12,356 nucleotides of DNA, from contig JAEWRJ010000017.1 in NCBI GenBank assembly GCA_023460055.1, positions 1 to 12,356 of the forward strand, in the 5' to 3' direction. Below the pieces are notes generated by a model that worked only from the letters and a program-made list of their open reading frames with translations, was not told the DNA's origin and made no database searches. The stretch comes from Bacillota bacterium (lineage in GTDB: Bacteria; Bacillota; Clostridia; Christensenellales; Aristaeellaceae). Position numbers and translations under genes: made by a program. Shown here piece by piece: positions 1 through 6,168 of the stretch (the first letter of the stretch is position 1; every line of letters starts with the position of its first letter).

Positions 1-1964
1 TCATTGATCTTGGCGACGATGACTTCGCTGGTGGTGCCCAGTTCCTTGGCGATCGCGGCGATCTCATCCTTCATGCCCAGCTGCGGGAGGAACTCATGCA
101 GCGGCGGGTCGAGGTAGCGCACGGTCATCGGACGGCCTTCCAGGGCAATGTACATTTCCTCAAAGTCCTTCTGCTGGAAGGGGAGGATCTTCGCCAGGGC
201 AGCTTTGCGCTGCTGGGCGTTGTCAGACAGGATCATCTCGCGCATGGCCTTGACGCGGCTCGCCTCAAAGAACATGTGCTCGGTGCGGCAAAGGCCGATG
301 CCCTCAGCGCCGAACTCTACGCCCTGCTTGGTGTCGCGGGGGGTATCGGCGTTGGTGCGGACCTTCAGGGTGCGGGCCTTGTCAGCCCAGCTCATGAGCT
401 TGGCGAAGTCGCCGGTCACAGCAGTCTCAACGGTGGCCACCATGCCTTCGTAGACATTGCCGGTGCTGCCGTCCATTGATACTTTGTCGCCTTCATGGTA
501 GGTCTTGCCGTTCACGGTTACGCTCTTTGATTTCTCATCGATATGCAGGGCGCCTGCGCCGACGACGGCGGGACGGCCCATGCCGCGGGCAACGACGGCC
601 GCGTGGCTGGTCATGCCGCCGCGGGCGGTCAGGATGCCGCGGGCCATGTCCATGCCCTCGATATCTTCAGGGGTGGTTTCTTCGCGGATCAGGATGACAG
701 CCTTGCCTTCCTTGCCGGCCTTGGCGGCATCGGCAGCAGTGAAGTACAGGGCGCCGGCAGCTGCGCCGGGGGACGCGGGCAGACCGCTGGTGATCAGGGT
801 GGCAGCCTTCAGGGCAGCGGTATCAAAGTTGGGGTGCAGCAGGGTGTCAAGCTGCTTGGGCTCGACCTTCAGCACGGCCTCTTCTTCGGTCAGCTGGCCT
901 TCCTCGACGAGATCGACGGCGATCTTCACGGCGGCGCCGGCGGTACGCTTGCCGTTGCGGGTCTGCAGCATAAACAGCTTGCCGCGCTCGATCGTAAACT
1001 CCATGTCCTGCATATCATGGTAATGAGACTCAAGGGTATTGGCGATCTGCACAAACTGCTCGTACACCTCGGGCAGGGTATCTTTCATGGTATCGATGGG
1101 CCGGGGGGTGCGGATGCCGGCCACGACGTCCTCGCCCTGGGCGTTCATCAGGTACTCGCCATACAGTTTCTTTTCGCCGGTGGAAGGATTGCGCGTAAAG
1201 GCAACGCCGGTGCCGCAGTCATCACCAATGTTGCCGAAGACCATGCCCTGCACGTTGACGGCCGTGCCCCAGTCGCCCGGGATATCATTCATGCGGCGGT
1301 AGTAGACAGCGCGGTCATTGTCCCAGGAACGGAACACGGCCTTGATAGCCTCCATCAGCTGTGTCTTGGGCTCCTGGGGGAATTCAGTGCCCATGGCATT
1401 GACATAGATTTCCTTGTAGCGGCGAACGACCTCTTTGAGGTTCTCAGCGGTCAGGTCGGTATCCTGCTTGCAGCCGTTCTCGCTCTTCACAGCTTCCAGC
1501 GCGTGGTGGAACTTCTGCTTGTCAATCTCCATGACGACGTCTGAGAACATCTGGATGAAACGGCGGTAGCTGTCATAGGCAAAACGCTCGTTGTTGGTCA
1601 GCCGGGTCAGGCCCAGGACCGCTTCGTCATTCAGGCCCAGGTTGAGGATGGTATCCATCATGCCGGGCATGGAAGCGCGGGCACCGGAACGCACGGAAAC
1701 CAGCAGGGGATCATTGAGATCGCCGAACTTCTTGCCGTATTCCTTTTCGGTCTCGGCCAGGGCAGCAAAAATCTGAGCTTCGATCTCAGGGGCGACTGTC
1801 TTATTGTCGGCATAGTAACGCGTGCAAGCTTCCGTCGAAACGGTAAAGCCCTGGGGGACGGGAAGGCCAATGTTGGTCATTTCGGCCAGGTTGGCGCCCT
1901 TGCCGCCCAAGGTGTTCTTCATGGAAGCATTGCCTTCACGGAACAGATAGACATACTTGGTCAT
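1..1964 (-). CDS. ppdK: Pyruvate, phosphate dikinase, N-terminal about 654 residues (3' end outside window)
   Basis: This enzyme interconverts pyruvate + ATP + Pi and PEP + AMP + PPi in the cytosol; in anaerobes it often runs towards pyruvate in glycolysis. My own translation from ATG 1964 begins MTKYVYLFREGNASMKNTLG and stays in frame to base 3. The ATP-grasp part contains SVRSGARASMPGMMD with Arg92 and Met99, and Arg92 has the same number as in the C. symbiosum enzyme. The phosphohistidine domain has GGMTSHAAVVARGMG, with the catalytic His at codon 454 (bases 603-605), next to the family's His455. The PEP/pyruvate-binding TIM barrel begins near residue 530 and is cut by the window edge, so the catalytic Cys near 831 cannot be checked. 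AGGAGG lies just before the start. It is a separate transcription unit from the dehydrogenase upstream, because a strong promoter lies between them. No companion PPDK regulatory kinase (DUF299) is visible. Confidence 0.97.
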   Translation of the reverse strand, partial: MTKYVYLFREGNASMKNTLGGKGANLAEMTNIGLPVPQGFTVSTEACTRYYADNKTVAPEIEAQIFAALAETEKEYGKKFGDLNDPLLVSVRSGARASMPGMMDTILNLGLNDEAVLGLTRLTNNERFAYDSYRRFIQMFSDVVMEIDKQKFHHALEAVKSENGCKQDTDLTAENLKEVVRRYKEIYVNAMGTEFPQEPKTQLMEAIKAVFRSWDNDRAVYYRRMNDIPGDWGTAVNVQGMVFGNIGDDCGTGVAFTRNPSTGEKKLYGEYLMNAQGEDVVAGIRTPRPIDTMKDTLPEVYEQFVQIANTLESHYHDMQDMEFTIERGKLFMLQTRNGKRTAGAAVKIAVDLVEEGQLTEEEAVLKVEPKQLDTLLHPNFDTAALKAATLITSGLPASPGAAAGALYFTAADAAKAGKEGKAVILIREETTPEDIEGMDMARGILTARGGMTSHAAVVARGMGRPAVVGAGALHIDEKSKSVTVNGKTYHEGDKVSMDGSTGNVYEGMVATVETAVTGDFAKLMSWADKARTLKVRTNADTPRDTKQGVEFGAEGIGLCRTEHMFFEASRVKAMREMILSDNAQQRKAALAKILPFQQKDFEEMYIALEGRPMTVRYLDPPLHEFLPQLGMKDEIAAIAKELGTTSEVIVAKIN

Positions 1965-1992
1965 GTTCTTTGTTTCCTCCTTAAAAGTAGAA

Positions 1993-2021
1993 TGCCCGAG
2001 GGCAAACATCCGCAGAGCGGA
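1993..2021 (-). promoter_or_regulatory. ppdK 5' leader with two small hairpins
   Basis: Between the predicted transcription start (about 2028) and the ppdK ribosome binding site are two short inverted repeats. One is TCCGC-AGA-GCGGA at 2009-2021 (5 bp stem). The other is TGCC-CGAG-GGCA at 1993-2004 (4 bp stem, tetraloop). They are seen directly, but they are short and carry no T-tract, so they are not terminators. They may stabilise the leader or affect access to the ribosome binding site; that role is inference. No known riboswitch class was recognised. Confidence 0.3.
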
Positions 2022-2034
2022 CACAATCCAAATA

Positions 2035-2063
2035 ATTATAACCGATTGTACCGAGTTTATCAA
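2035..2063 (-). promoter_or_regulatory. Promoter of ppdK, sigma-A type
   Basis: Read on the minus strand, a -35 box TTGATA (2058-2063) is followed by exactly 17 bp and a perfect -10 TATAAT (2035-2040). Transcription should start near 2028, giving a leader of about 64 nt before the ppdK ATG. The match shows ppdK can be transcribed independently of the dehydrogenase gene that ends at 2109. Confidence 0.8.
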
Positions 2064-2108
2064 TCAGATGACGCAAAAGGAATACGATTTTTCCTCTTTC
2101 CCGCATTT

Positions 2109-3071
2109 TCATGGGTTTACCATGTTGACCGGCGTCCCATTGAGGAAGTTCCTCAGGTTGTCAACGGTGATATCCATCAGCCGCTGCCGCGTTTCTCGGG
2201 GAGCCCAGGCAATATGAGGGGTGATGAAACAGTTTTTTGCATTGATCAGCGGGCTGTCCGACGCCATGGGCTCCTTGTGCGCCACATCCAGCCCGGCCGC
2301 ATAGAGCCTGCCGGAGTTCAGCGCGTCGGCCAGGTCCTGTTCCCTCACCAGAGGACCGCGCCCGGTATTGATCAGAATCGCGCCGGGCTTCATCTTCGAG
2401 ATGCTGTCCCTATTGATCATCCCCTCCGTTTGCGCGTTCAGCGGGCAGTGAAGCGTAAGGACATCGCTGGTTTTGAGCAGTTCATCCAGGGTCACAAAAC
2501 GCGCGCCATCATCCTCCGTCCCCGGCAGGGTGGAGCGGCTGTAAACGATCGTCTTCATGCCAAAGGCCTGTGCCAGCCTGGCAACCGCCTTGCCGATGCG
2601 CCCGTAGCCCACAATGCCCATCGTCTTCCTATCCAGCTCGATCAGGGGATAATCCCAGAAACAGAAATCAGGGCTGCTGCTCCAGCGGCCGGCATGCACA
2701 GCCTCGCTGTGATGGCCCACGTGATGGCATACTTCAAGCAGCAGCGCGAACACCAGCTGCGCTACCGCCTTGGTGCTGTAGTCAGGCACGTTGCATACAG
2801 CGATGCCCCGGCGCCTGGCTTCATCTATATCCACCACATTGTAGCCCGTCGCCAGCACGCCGATGTAGCGAAGGTTCGGGCAGGCGGCAAGCGTTTCTTT
2901 CGTCAGGGGCGTCTTATTGGTGAAGACGATGCCCGCTTCTCCGATCCGGCTGACGATATCCTCTCTCGCCGTCCTGTCATAGACAGTCAATTCCCCAAAC
3001 CGCTCAAGGCCCTCCCAGCTTAAATCGCCGGGATTGGCCGCCCGGCCATCCAGCACCACGATCTTTTCCAT
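2109..3071 (-). CDS. D-2-hydroxyacid dehydrogenase (glycerate dehydrogenase / hydroxypyruvate reductase type)
   Basis: This 320-residue cytosolic oxidoreductase probably reduces a 2-keto acid such as hydroxypyruvate or glyoxylate with NAD(P)H. The Rossmann motif GYGRIG is at residues 155-160. The catalytic triad of the family is present: Arg238 in NTGRGPLV, Glu267 in LDVAHKEPM and His286 in ITPHIAW. Length is normal. After the glycine motif, the second strand ends in VYSRS instead of an acidic residue, which hints at NADP(H) use (inference). I chose ATG 3071 because AGGAGG sits upstream (minus strand reads GCAGGAGGAACAGGT before it). The longer in-frame form from 3128 would extend through its own promoter. 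It is transcribed divergently from the DegV/kinase operon. Related enzymes such as phosphoglycerate or D-lactate dehydrogenase are less likely: no ACT domain is present and the C-terminus is short. Confidence 0.92.
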   Translation of the reverse strand: MEKIVVLDGRAANPGDLSWEGLERFGELTVYDRTAREDIVSRIGEAGIVFTNKTPLTKETLAACPNLRYIGVLATGYNVVDIDEARRRGIAVCNVPDYSTKAVAQLVFALLLEVCHHVGHHSEAVHAGRWSSSPDFCFWDYPLIELDRKTMGIVGYGRIGKAVARLAQAFGMKTIVYSRSTLPGTEDDGARFVTLDELLKTSDVLTLHCPLNAQTEGMINRDSISKMKPGAILINTGRGPLVREQDLADALNSGRLYAAGLDVAHKEPMASDSPLINAKNCFITPHIAWAPRETRQRLMDITVDNLRNFLNGTPVNMVNP

Positions 3072-3099
3072 ACCTGTTCCTCCTGCTAAATACTTTATT

Positions 3100-3128
3100 A
3101 TATTAGACATTTCACTTGCAATTGTCAA
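3100..3128 (-). promoter_or_regulatory. Promoter of the D-2-hydroxyacid dehydrogenase gene
   Basis: On the minus strand a consensus -35 TTGACA (3123-3128) is followed by 17 bp and -10 TAATAT (3100-3105). An overlapping TATAAT lies at 3097-3102 but with a 20 bp spacer. The predicted start near 3093 leaves a leader of about 22 nt carrying the AGGAGG site. The -35 box lies one base from the -35 box of the opposite promoter. Confidence 0.75.
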
Positions 3129-3135
3129 TTAGACA
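3102..3135. repeat. Direct repeat ATTAGACA plus small palindrome in the divergent promoter region
   Basis: ATTAGACA occurs at 3102-3109 and again at 3128-3135, 26 bp apart start to start. Between and overlapping them is the palindrome AATTGTCAATT (3120-3130). These elements cover the minus promoter from the -10 side to the -35 and the spacer of the plus promoter. They could be an operator for a regulator controlling both directions. That is inference; no regulator gene lies in the window. Confidence 0.35.
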
Positions 3136-3144
3136 CGTTACAAT
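3116..3144 (+). promoter_or_regulatory. Promoter of the degV-pdxK operon
   Basis: A -35 TTGCAA (3116-3121) is followed by exactly 17 bp and -10 TACAAT (3139-3144). Transcription would begin near 3151, about 27 nt before the DegV start. The whole unit overlaps the divergent dehydrogenase promoter, so simultaneous polymerase binding looks unlikely. Confidence 0.7.
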
Positions 3145-3177
3145 ATACGCAGTAAATACAAGCATCAGGAGGTTCAC

Positions 3178-4056
3178 ATGCCCCGAGATTATGTATTGAT
3201 GACGGATTCCGACAGCGACCTGCCATGGCAGTTCGCCAAGGAAAAGGGCATCCCCGTTGTCCGCATGCCCTATTCAGTCGGCGATCAGGAATACTTTGAC
3301 GACAACGGCGAATCCGGCGGCCAGGCGGAATTCTTCGACAAGATGCGCAAAGGCGCGACCGCCGTCACTTCTCTGCTGCCCACCGCGGCCTACCTTGAAT
3401 ACTTTGAGCCTATCCTCCAGCAAAGCGATCTGTTTTTCATCGCTTTCTCCAGCAAAATGTCGGCTACCTTCAACAATGTGCTGGAGGCGCGGGAGGAACT
3501 GCTTCAAAAGTATCCCAACCGCAAATTTATCGTTGTGGATACGCTCAGCATCGCCTTTCCGATGGCCCTCCTGATTATGCGCGCCTATGAGCTGTATGAA
3601 AAAGGCGCTTCAATGGAAGAACTCGAAAAGTGGCTGCTTGAAAACCGAACCCGCTCCCATGCCTTCATCACCGTAGACGATCTGGTCTATCTGCGCCGGG
3701 GCGGCCGCATTTCATCCACCAGCGCCGTTGTCGGCTCCATGCTCAACATCAAGCCCATCCTTTCCCTCACCAAAGCCGGAAAGCTGGAAGCCTTCGGCAA
3801 GGTGCAGGGGCAAAAGAAGGCCATGAAGGCCATCGTGGATAACGTCGCCCAATATATCGAGGATCCCGCCGGCCAGGAGATCGTGATCATCCATGGCGAC
3901 TCGCTGGAATCGGCCGAACATCTCAAGCAGATGCTGCAGCACAGGATCCCGGAGGCGGCCAATATCTCCATCCATATGATCGGCCCGGTCATTGGCGCGC
4001 ACGCCGGCCCCGGCACACTGGCCGCGTGCTTCATGGGCAAGGAGCGCCCGCTCTGA
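3178..4056 (+). CDS. DegV family fatty-acid-binding protein
   Basis: This 292-residue protein is of the DegV/FakB type. Members bind a fatty acid and present its carboxylate to the kinase FakA for acyl-phosphate formation; the partner kinase is not in this window. Visible family motifs are TDSDSDLP at 9-16, TSLLPT at 64-69 (the usual TSQPT-like Ser loop), FSSKMSATFNN at 90-100, YLRRGGRIS at 171-179, GSMLNIKPIL at 186-195 and GPVIGAHAGPGT at 269-280. Two loops deviate from the form I remember: the common SGTY is SATF here, and the DS-x-x-x-S-x-G loop reads DTLSIAFPM. The lipid pocket may therefore differ. An AGGAGG site precedes ATG 3178 at good spacing. It is the first gene of a two-gene operon with the kinase 5 bp downstream. 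Confidence 0.93.
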   Translation: MPRDYVLMTDSDSDLPWQFAKEKGIPVVRMPYSVGDQEYFDDNGESGGQAEFFDKMRKGATAVTSLLPTAAYLEYFEPILQQSDLFFIAFSSKMSATFNNVLEAREELLQKYPNRKFIVVDTLSIAFPMALLIMRAYELYEKGASMEELEKWLLENRTRSHAFITVDDLVYLRRGGRISSTSAVVGSMLNIKPILSLTKAGKLEAFGKVQGQKKAMKAIVDNVAQYIEDPAGQEIVIIHGDSLESAEHLKQMLQHRIPEAANISIHMIGPVIGAHAGPGTLAACFMGKERPL

Positions 4057-4061
4057 CCCTC

Positions 4062-4901
4062 ATGCAGCAGCACATATTGATCATTCAGGATATTTCCTGT
4101 ATCGGGCGGTGCTCGCTGCTGGCGGCGCTGCCCCTTTTTAATACAGCGGGCATCAGGGCAACTCCCCTGCCGACGGCCTTGCTCAGCAGCCATACAGGCT
4201 TCCCGAACCCCGCCCGAAGAGATCTGACGGAAGACATGTCGGCGGCGCTCGACCACTGGCAAAAGCTTGATCTGCGCTTTGACGCCATCCACATCGGCTA
4301 CCTCGCCGGCGCCCACCAGCTGCCTGTAGCGCAGCGGGCGCTCGATCTGTTCCGGCGGGAGGACACCAAGCTGTTTGTCGACCCCGTCATGGGTGACTGG
4401 GGAAAGGCCTACAGCTACTGCGACGATGCCCTGCTTCACGGCTTCCGAGCGCTGTGCGCGCAGGCCGATCTGATCCTGCCCAATCGCACCGAGGCCGCGA
4501 TGCTGCTGGGGCAGCCTTACTCCAAGTCGCCCGATACCCCTCAGGGCTTGCTGTCGCAGCTGAAAAGCCTGCTTGAGGCAGGCGCCCGCAGCGCCCTCAT
4601 CACGGGGGTCAACAGCCAGCCGGGCTATACCGGCGCCGTTTTTCTGGGCCCCGGCATGTCAGCGCCCCAGGCCTCTCTGACCCGTCAGGCCGAAGGCTCC
4701 TGGCCAGGCACGGGCGACCTGTTCGCGGCCGCGCTTGAAGCGGCCCTGATGAGGGACAAACCTCTCCACGCGGCCGTGGATACAGCCGTCCGCTTCGTCG
4801 TAAAGTGCCTTGAAGGGGCTGACTCATCCCCGAAAGCAGCGCGCTTTGGCGCGCCGTTTGAGCAGGCGCTGCCCTGGCTGACGGAAAATCTGTCTGGCTG
4901 A
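4062..4901 (+). CDS. pdxK: Pyridoxal / pyridoxamine kinase (ribokinase superfamily)
   Basis: This 279-residue cytosolic kinase phosphorylates vitamin B6 vitamers (pyridoxal, pyridoxamine, pyridoxine) in the salvage route to PLP. Evidence is the N-terminal strand IQDISCIGRCS (8-18), the SSHTGF segment (42-47), VDPVMGD (106-112), LPNRTEAAMLLG (139-150) and the ATP-anion-hole motif PGTGDLF (215-221) with catalytic Asp219. I chose ATG 4062 because the family starts with this beta strand. The upstream in-frame ATG at 4026 would add a segment overlapping the DegV C-terminus. The start lies 5 bp after the DegV stop. A purine-rich AAGGAG at 4039-4044 is rather far away, so translation is probably coupled to DegV. 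Hydroxymethylpyrimidine kinase (ThiD) is a less likely alternative. Confidence 0.9.
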   Translation: MQQHILIIQDISCIGRCSLLAALPLFNTAGIRATPLPTALLSSHTGFPNPARRDLTEDMSAALDHWQKLDLRFDAIHIGYLAGAHQLPVAQRALDLFRREDTKLFVDPVMGDWGKAYSYCDDALLHGFRALCAQADLILPNRTEAAMLLGQPYSKSPDTPQGLLSQLKSLLEAGARSALITGVNSQPGYTGAVFLGPGMSAPQASLTRQAEGSWPGTGDLFAAALEAALMRDKPLHAAVDTAVRFVVKCLEGADSSPKAARFGAPFEQALPWLTENLSG

Positions 4902-4918
4902 CGCCCTGAAGTACATCT

Positions 4919-4962
4919 TAAAAAGCCGTTCTCCAGCCTGTGGAAAACGGCTTTTCTTTTTA
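4919..4962. terminator. Bidirectional rho-independent terminator
   Basis: AAAAGCCGTT (4921-4930) pairs with AACGGCTTTT (4946-4955). After one mismatch the stem extends by TCCA/TGGA (4932-4935/4941-4944), with loop GCCTG. A T-rich run follows on the plus strand, and A-rich bases precede it, giving a T-run on the minus strand too. It sits between the convergent kinase (ends 4901) and permease (ends 4976) genes and should serve both. Confidence 0.9.
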
Positions 4963-4975
4963 CCCTCTTATGATC

Positions 4976-5908
4976 TTATGACAATGAGAATACAGCGATC
5001 CCCGCGAACATCACGATTGAAAGCAGAGCCTGCACAGACAGCGTGGTCGATATATATTCCCCATGCTCCCCGACATCCGCAAACAAAGGGATGATAAAAG
5101 GAGCGGGCAGCGAGAAACCAAGCATCAGCGCGGCCATCAGCTGCTTATCATAAGGGATGAGCCTGAACAGAATGAAAGACGCCCCTGCGCACAACACAGC
5201 CATGATGACAAGGCGCAGCGCCACTGTGCGCATCACCGGCTTCATCAGCGATTTTTTGAATGAAAGCTCATAGCCCAGCACCAGCAGAATCAATGCTGAG
5301 GTCGGCGCGCCGATGAACTCGATCAAGGCTTCAAACACCGGGAAGAAGGAGGCTGAGGAAAGCCATGCATACACCCCCGTCGCGCCCAGAAGGATGCCAA
5401 GCAGCATGCCGGCGCTGGCAGGGTTGGTCAGCATATTCAGGGCAAGTGTCCTCACCCTGGGCTTTTCCCCGCCGATCACCTTGAGCACTGAAATGAAGAG
5501 AGAAAAGGCAAAGACCGTCTGCCCGATATCCGCAACGGCAAACACCTTCGTGCCGGCATTTCCGTAGAGCAGCGAGAACAGCGCGTAGCCAAGCATGCCG
5601 CCTTCCCAGCCTGTTACCAGCATGGGCATGAATTTTTCAAAAGGAGCCCCAGCTTTCCTCAGCGCAAAGCCCAAAAGCATGGCCAGGCCAAGGGCGGCAT
5701 ATACCAGCGCAAAGCTGATGATGGTCGTTTTCGTATAGTCTGCCGTGAAAAAGGCATTGAACAGCACGGCAGGCAGCGTAACATGGCTCACAAACGACTT
5801 GACGCCCGAAAGCCCTTCCTTTGATATGATCCCCTTCCTGCCACACAGGTACCCTATCAGGATCATGACCAGCACCGGGAGAACCATCCGGATGACCGAA
5901 AGCGCCAT
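4976..5908 (-). CDS. AEC family transporter (auxin efflux carrier-like permease)
   Basis: This 310-residue, very hydrophobic inner-membrane protein resembles the Mem_trans/AEC family, whose bacterial members export or exchange small carboxylates such as malate or malonate. The substrate here is unknown. The architecture is typical: an N-terminal helix (VIRMVLPVLVMILIGYLCGR), a following segment with VTLPAVLFNAFF, a polar central loop near GGEKPRVRT, and C-terminal helices with LPAPFIIPLF and STTLSVQALLSIVMF, about ten helices in all. I chose ATG 5908 because GGAGGT lies 9 bases upstream; a TTG at 5941 is open in frame but lacks such a site. The gene converges on the kinase operon and shares its terminator. 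No neighbour reveals the substrate, although the nearby 2-hydroxyacid dehydrogenase would fit an organic acid (weak inference). Confidence 0.9.
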   Translation of the reverse strand: MALSVIRMVLPVLVMILIGYLCGRKGIISKEGLSGVKSFVSHVTLPAVLFNAFFTADYTKTTIISFALVYAALGLAMLLGFALRKAGAPFEKFMPMLVTGWEGGMLGYALFSLLYGNAGTKVFAVADIGQTVFAFSLFISVLKVIGGEKPRVRTLALNMLTNPASAGMLLGILLGATGVYAWLSSASFFPVFEALIEFIGAPTSALILLVLGYELSFKKSLMKPVMRTVALRLVIMAVLCAGASFILFRLIPYDKQLMAALMLGFSLPAPFIIPLFADVGEHGEYISTTLSVQALLSIVMFAGIAVFSLS

Positions 5909-5969
5909 ACCCTCCGCACCTCCATAAAAGAAGACAGGCAATGACGCCTGCCTTCATTGACTTGCCGCT

Positions 5970-5978
5970 ATTGTATCA
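5970..5978 (-). promoter_or_regulatory. Possible extended -10 promoter of the AEC permease
   Basis: The minus strand reads TGATACAAT, an extended -10 (TG-n-TACAAT) with TACAAT at 5970-5975. No good -35 box is found 16-18 bp further upstream. Transcription would start near 5963, leaving a leader of about 55 nt before ATG 5908. Confidence 0.4.
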
Positions 5979-6082
5979 CGCCTTGGTCGCGTCCTGGAAG
6001 AACTCCCAGGCTCTTCTTTGTTTTCTTCCGTGTCCGGTCCACAGGCAGGAATATTCCGTTCCGGCGGCGAATTAATTATATT

Positions 6083-6102
6083 CGGCTATTTTTGCGTAGC
6101 CG
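6083..6102 (+). repeat. Small inverted repeat in the divergent AEC/SNF2 spacer
   Basis: CGGCTA (6083-6088) and TAGCCG (6097-6102) can form a 6 bp stem with an 8-base T-rich loop, about 65 bp before the SNF2 start. A 10-bp palindrome GGAATATTCC lies at 6048-6057. I find no convincing promoter for the SNF2 gene in 5979-6168. AT-rich bases at 6070-6082 are the likeliest -10 area. The spacer holds no ORF I would support. Confidence 0.3.
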
Positions 6103-6168
6103 GAGCATTTTGCCGATGCATGATATCTCCCGGTCATTCATGCCCGCAGCGGCCTTCGGAGGAACTCA

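Noticed and set aside
543..1544. 333-codon plus-strand open frame
   Set aside because: It is antisense to ppdK, which is in frame with all expected motifs.
1992..3023. 343-codon plus-strand open frame
   Set aside because: It is antisense to the dehydrogenase, which has the full catalytic set. The shadow has no ribosome site and low-complexity Arg/His-rich composition.
3687..4439. 250-codon minus-strand open frame across the DegV/kinase junction
   Set aside because: It overlaps two well-supported plus-strand genes and shows no recognisable domain.
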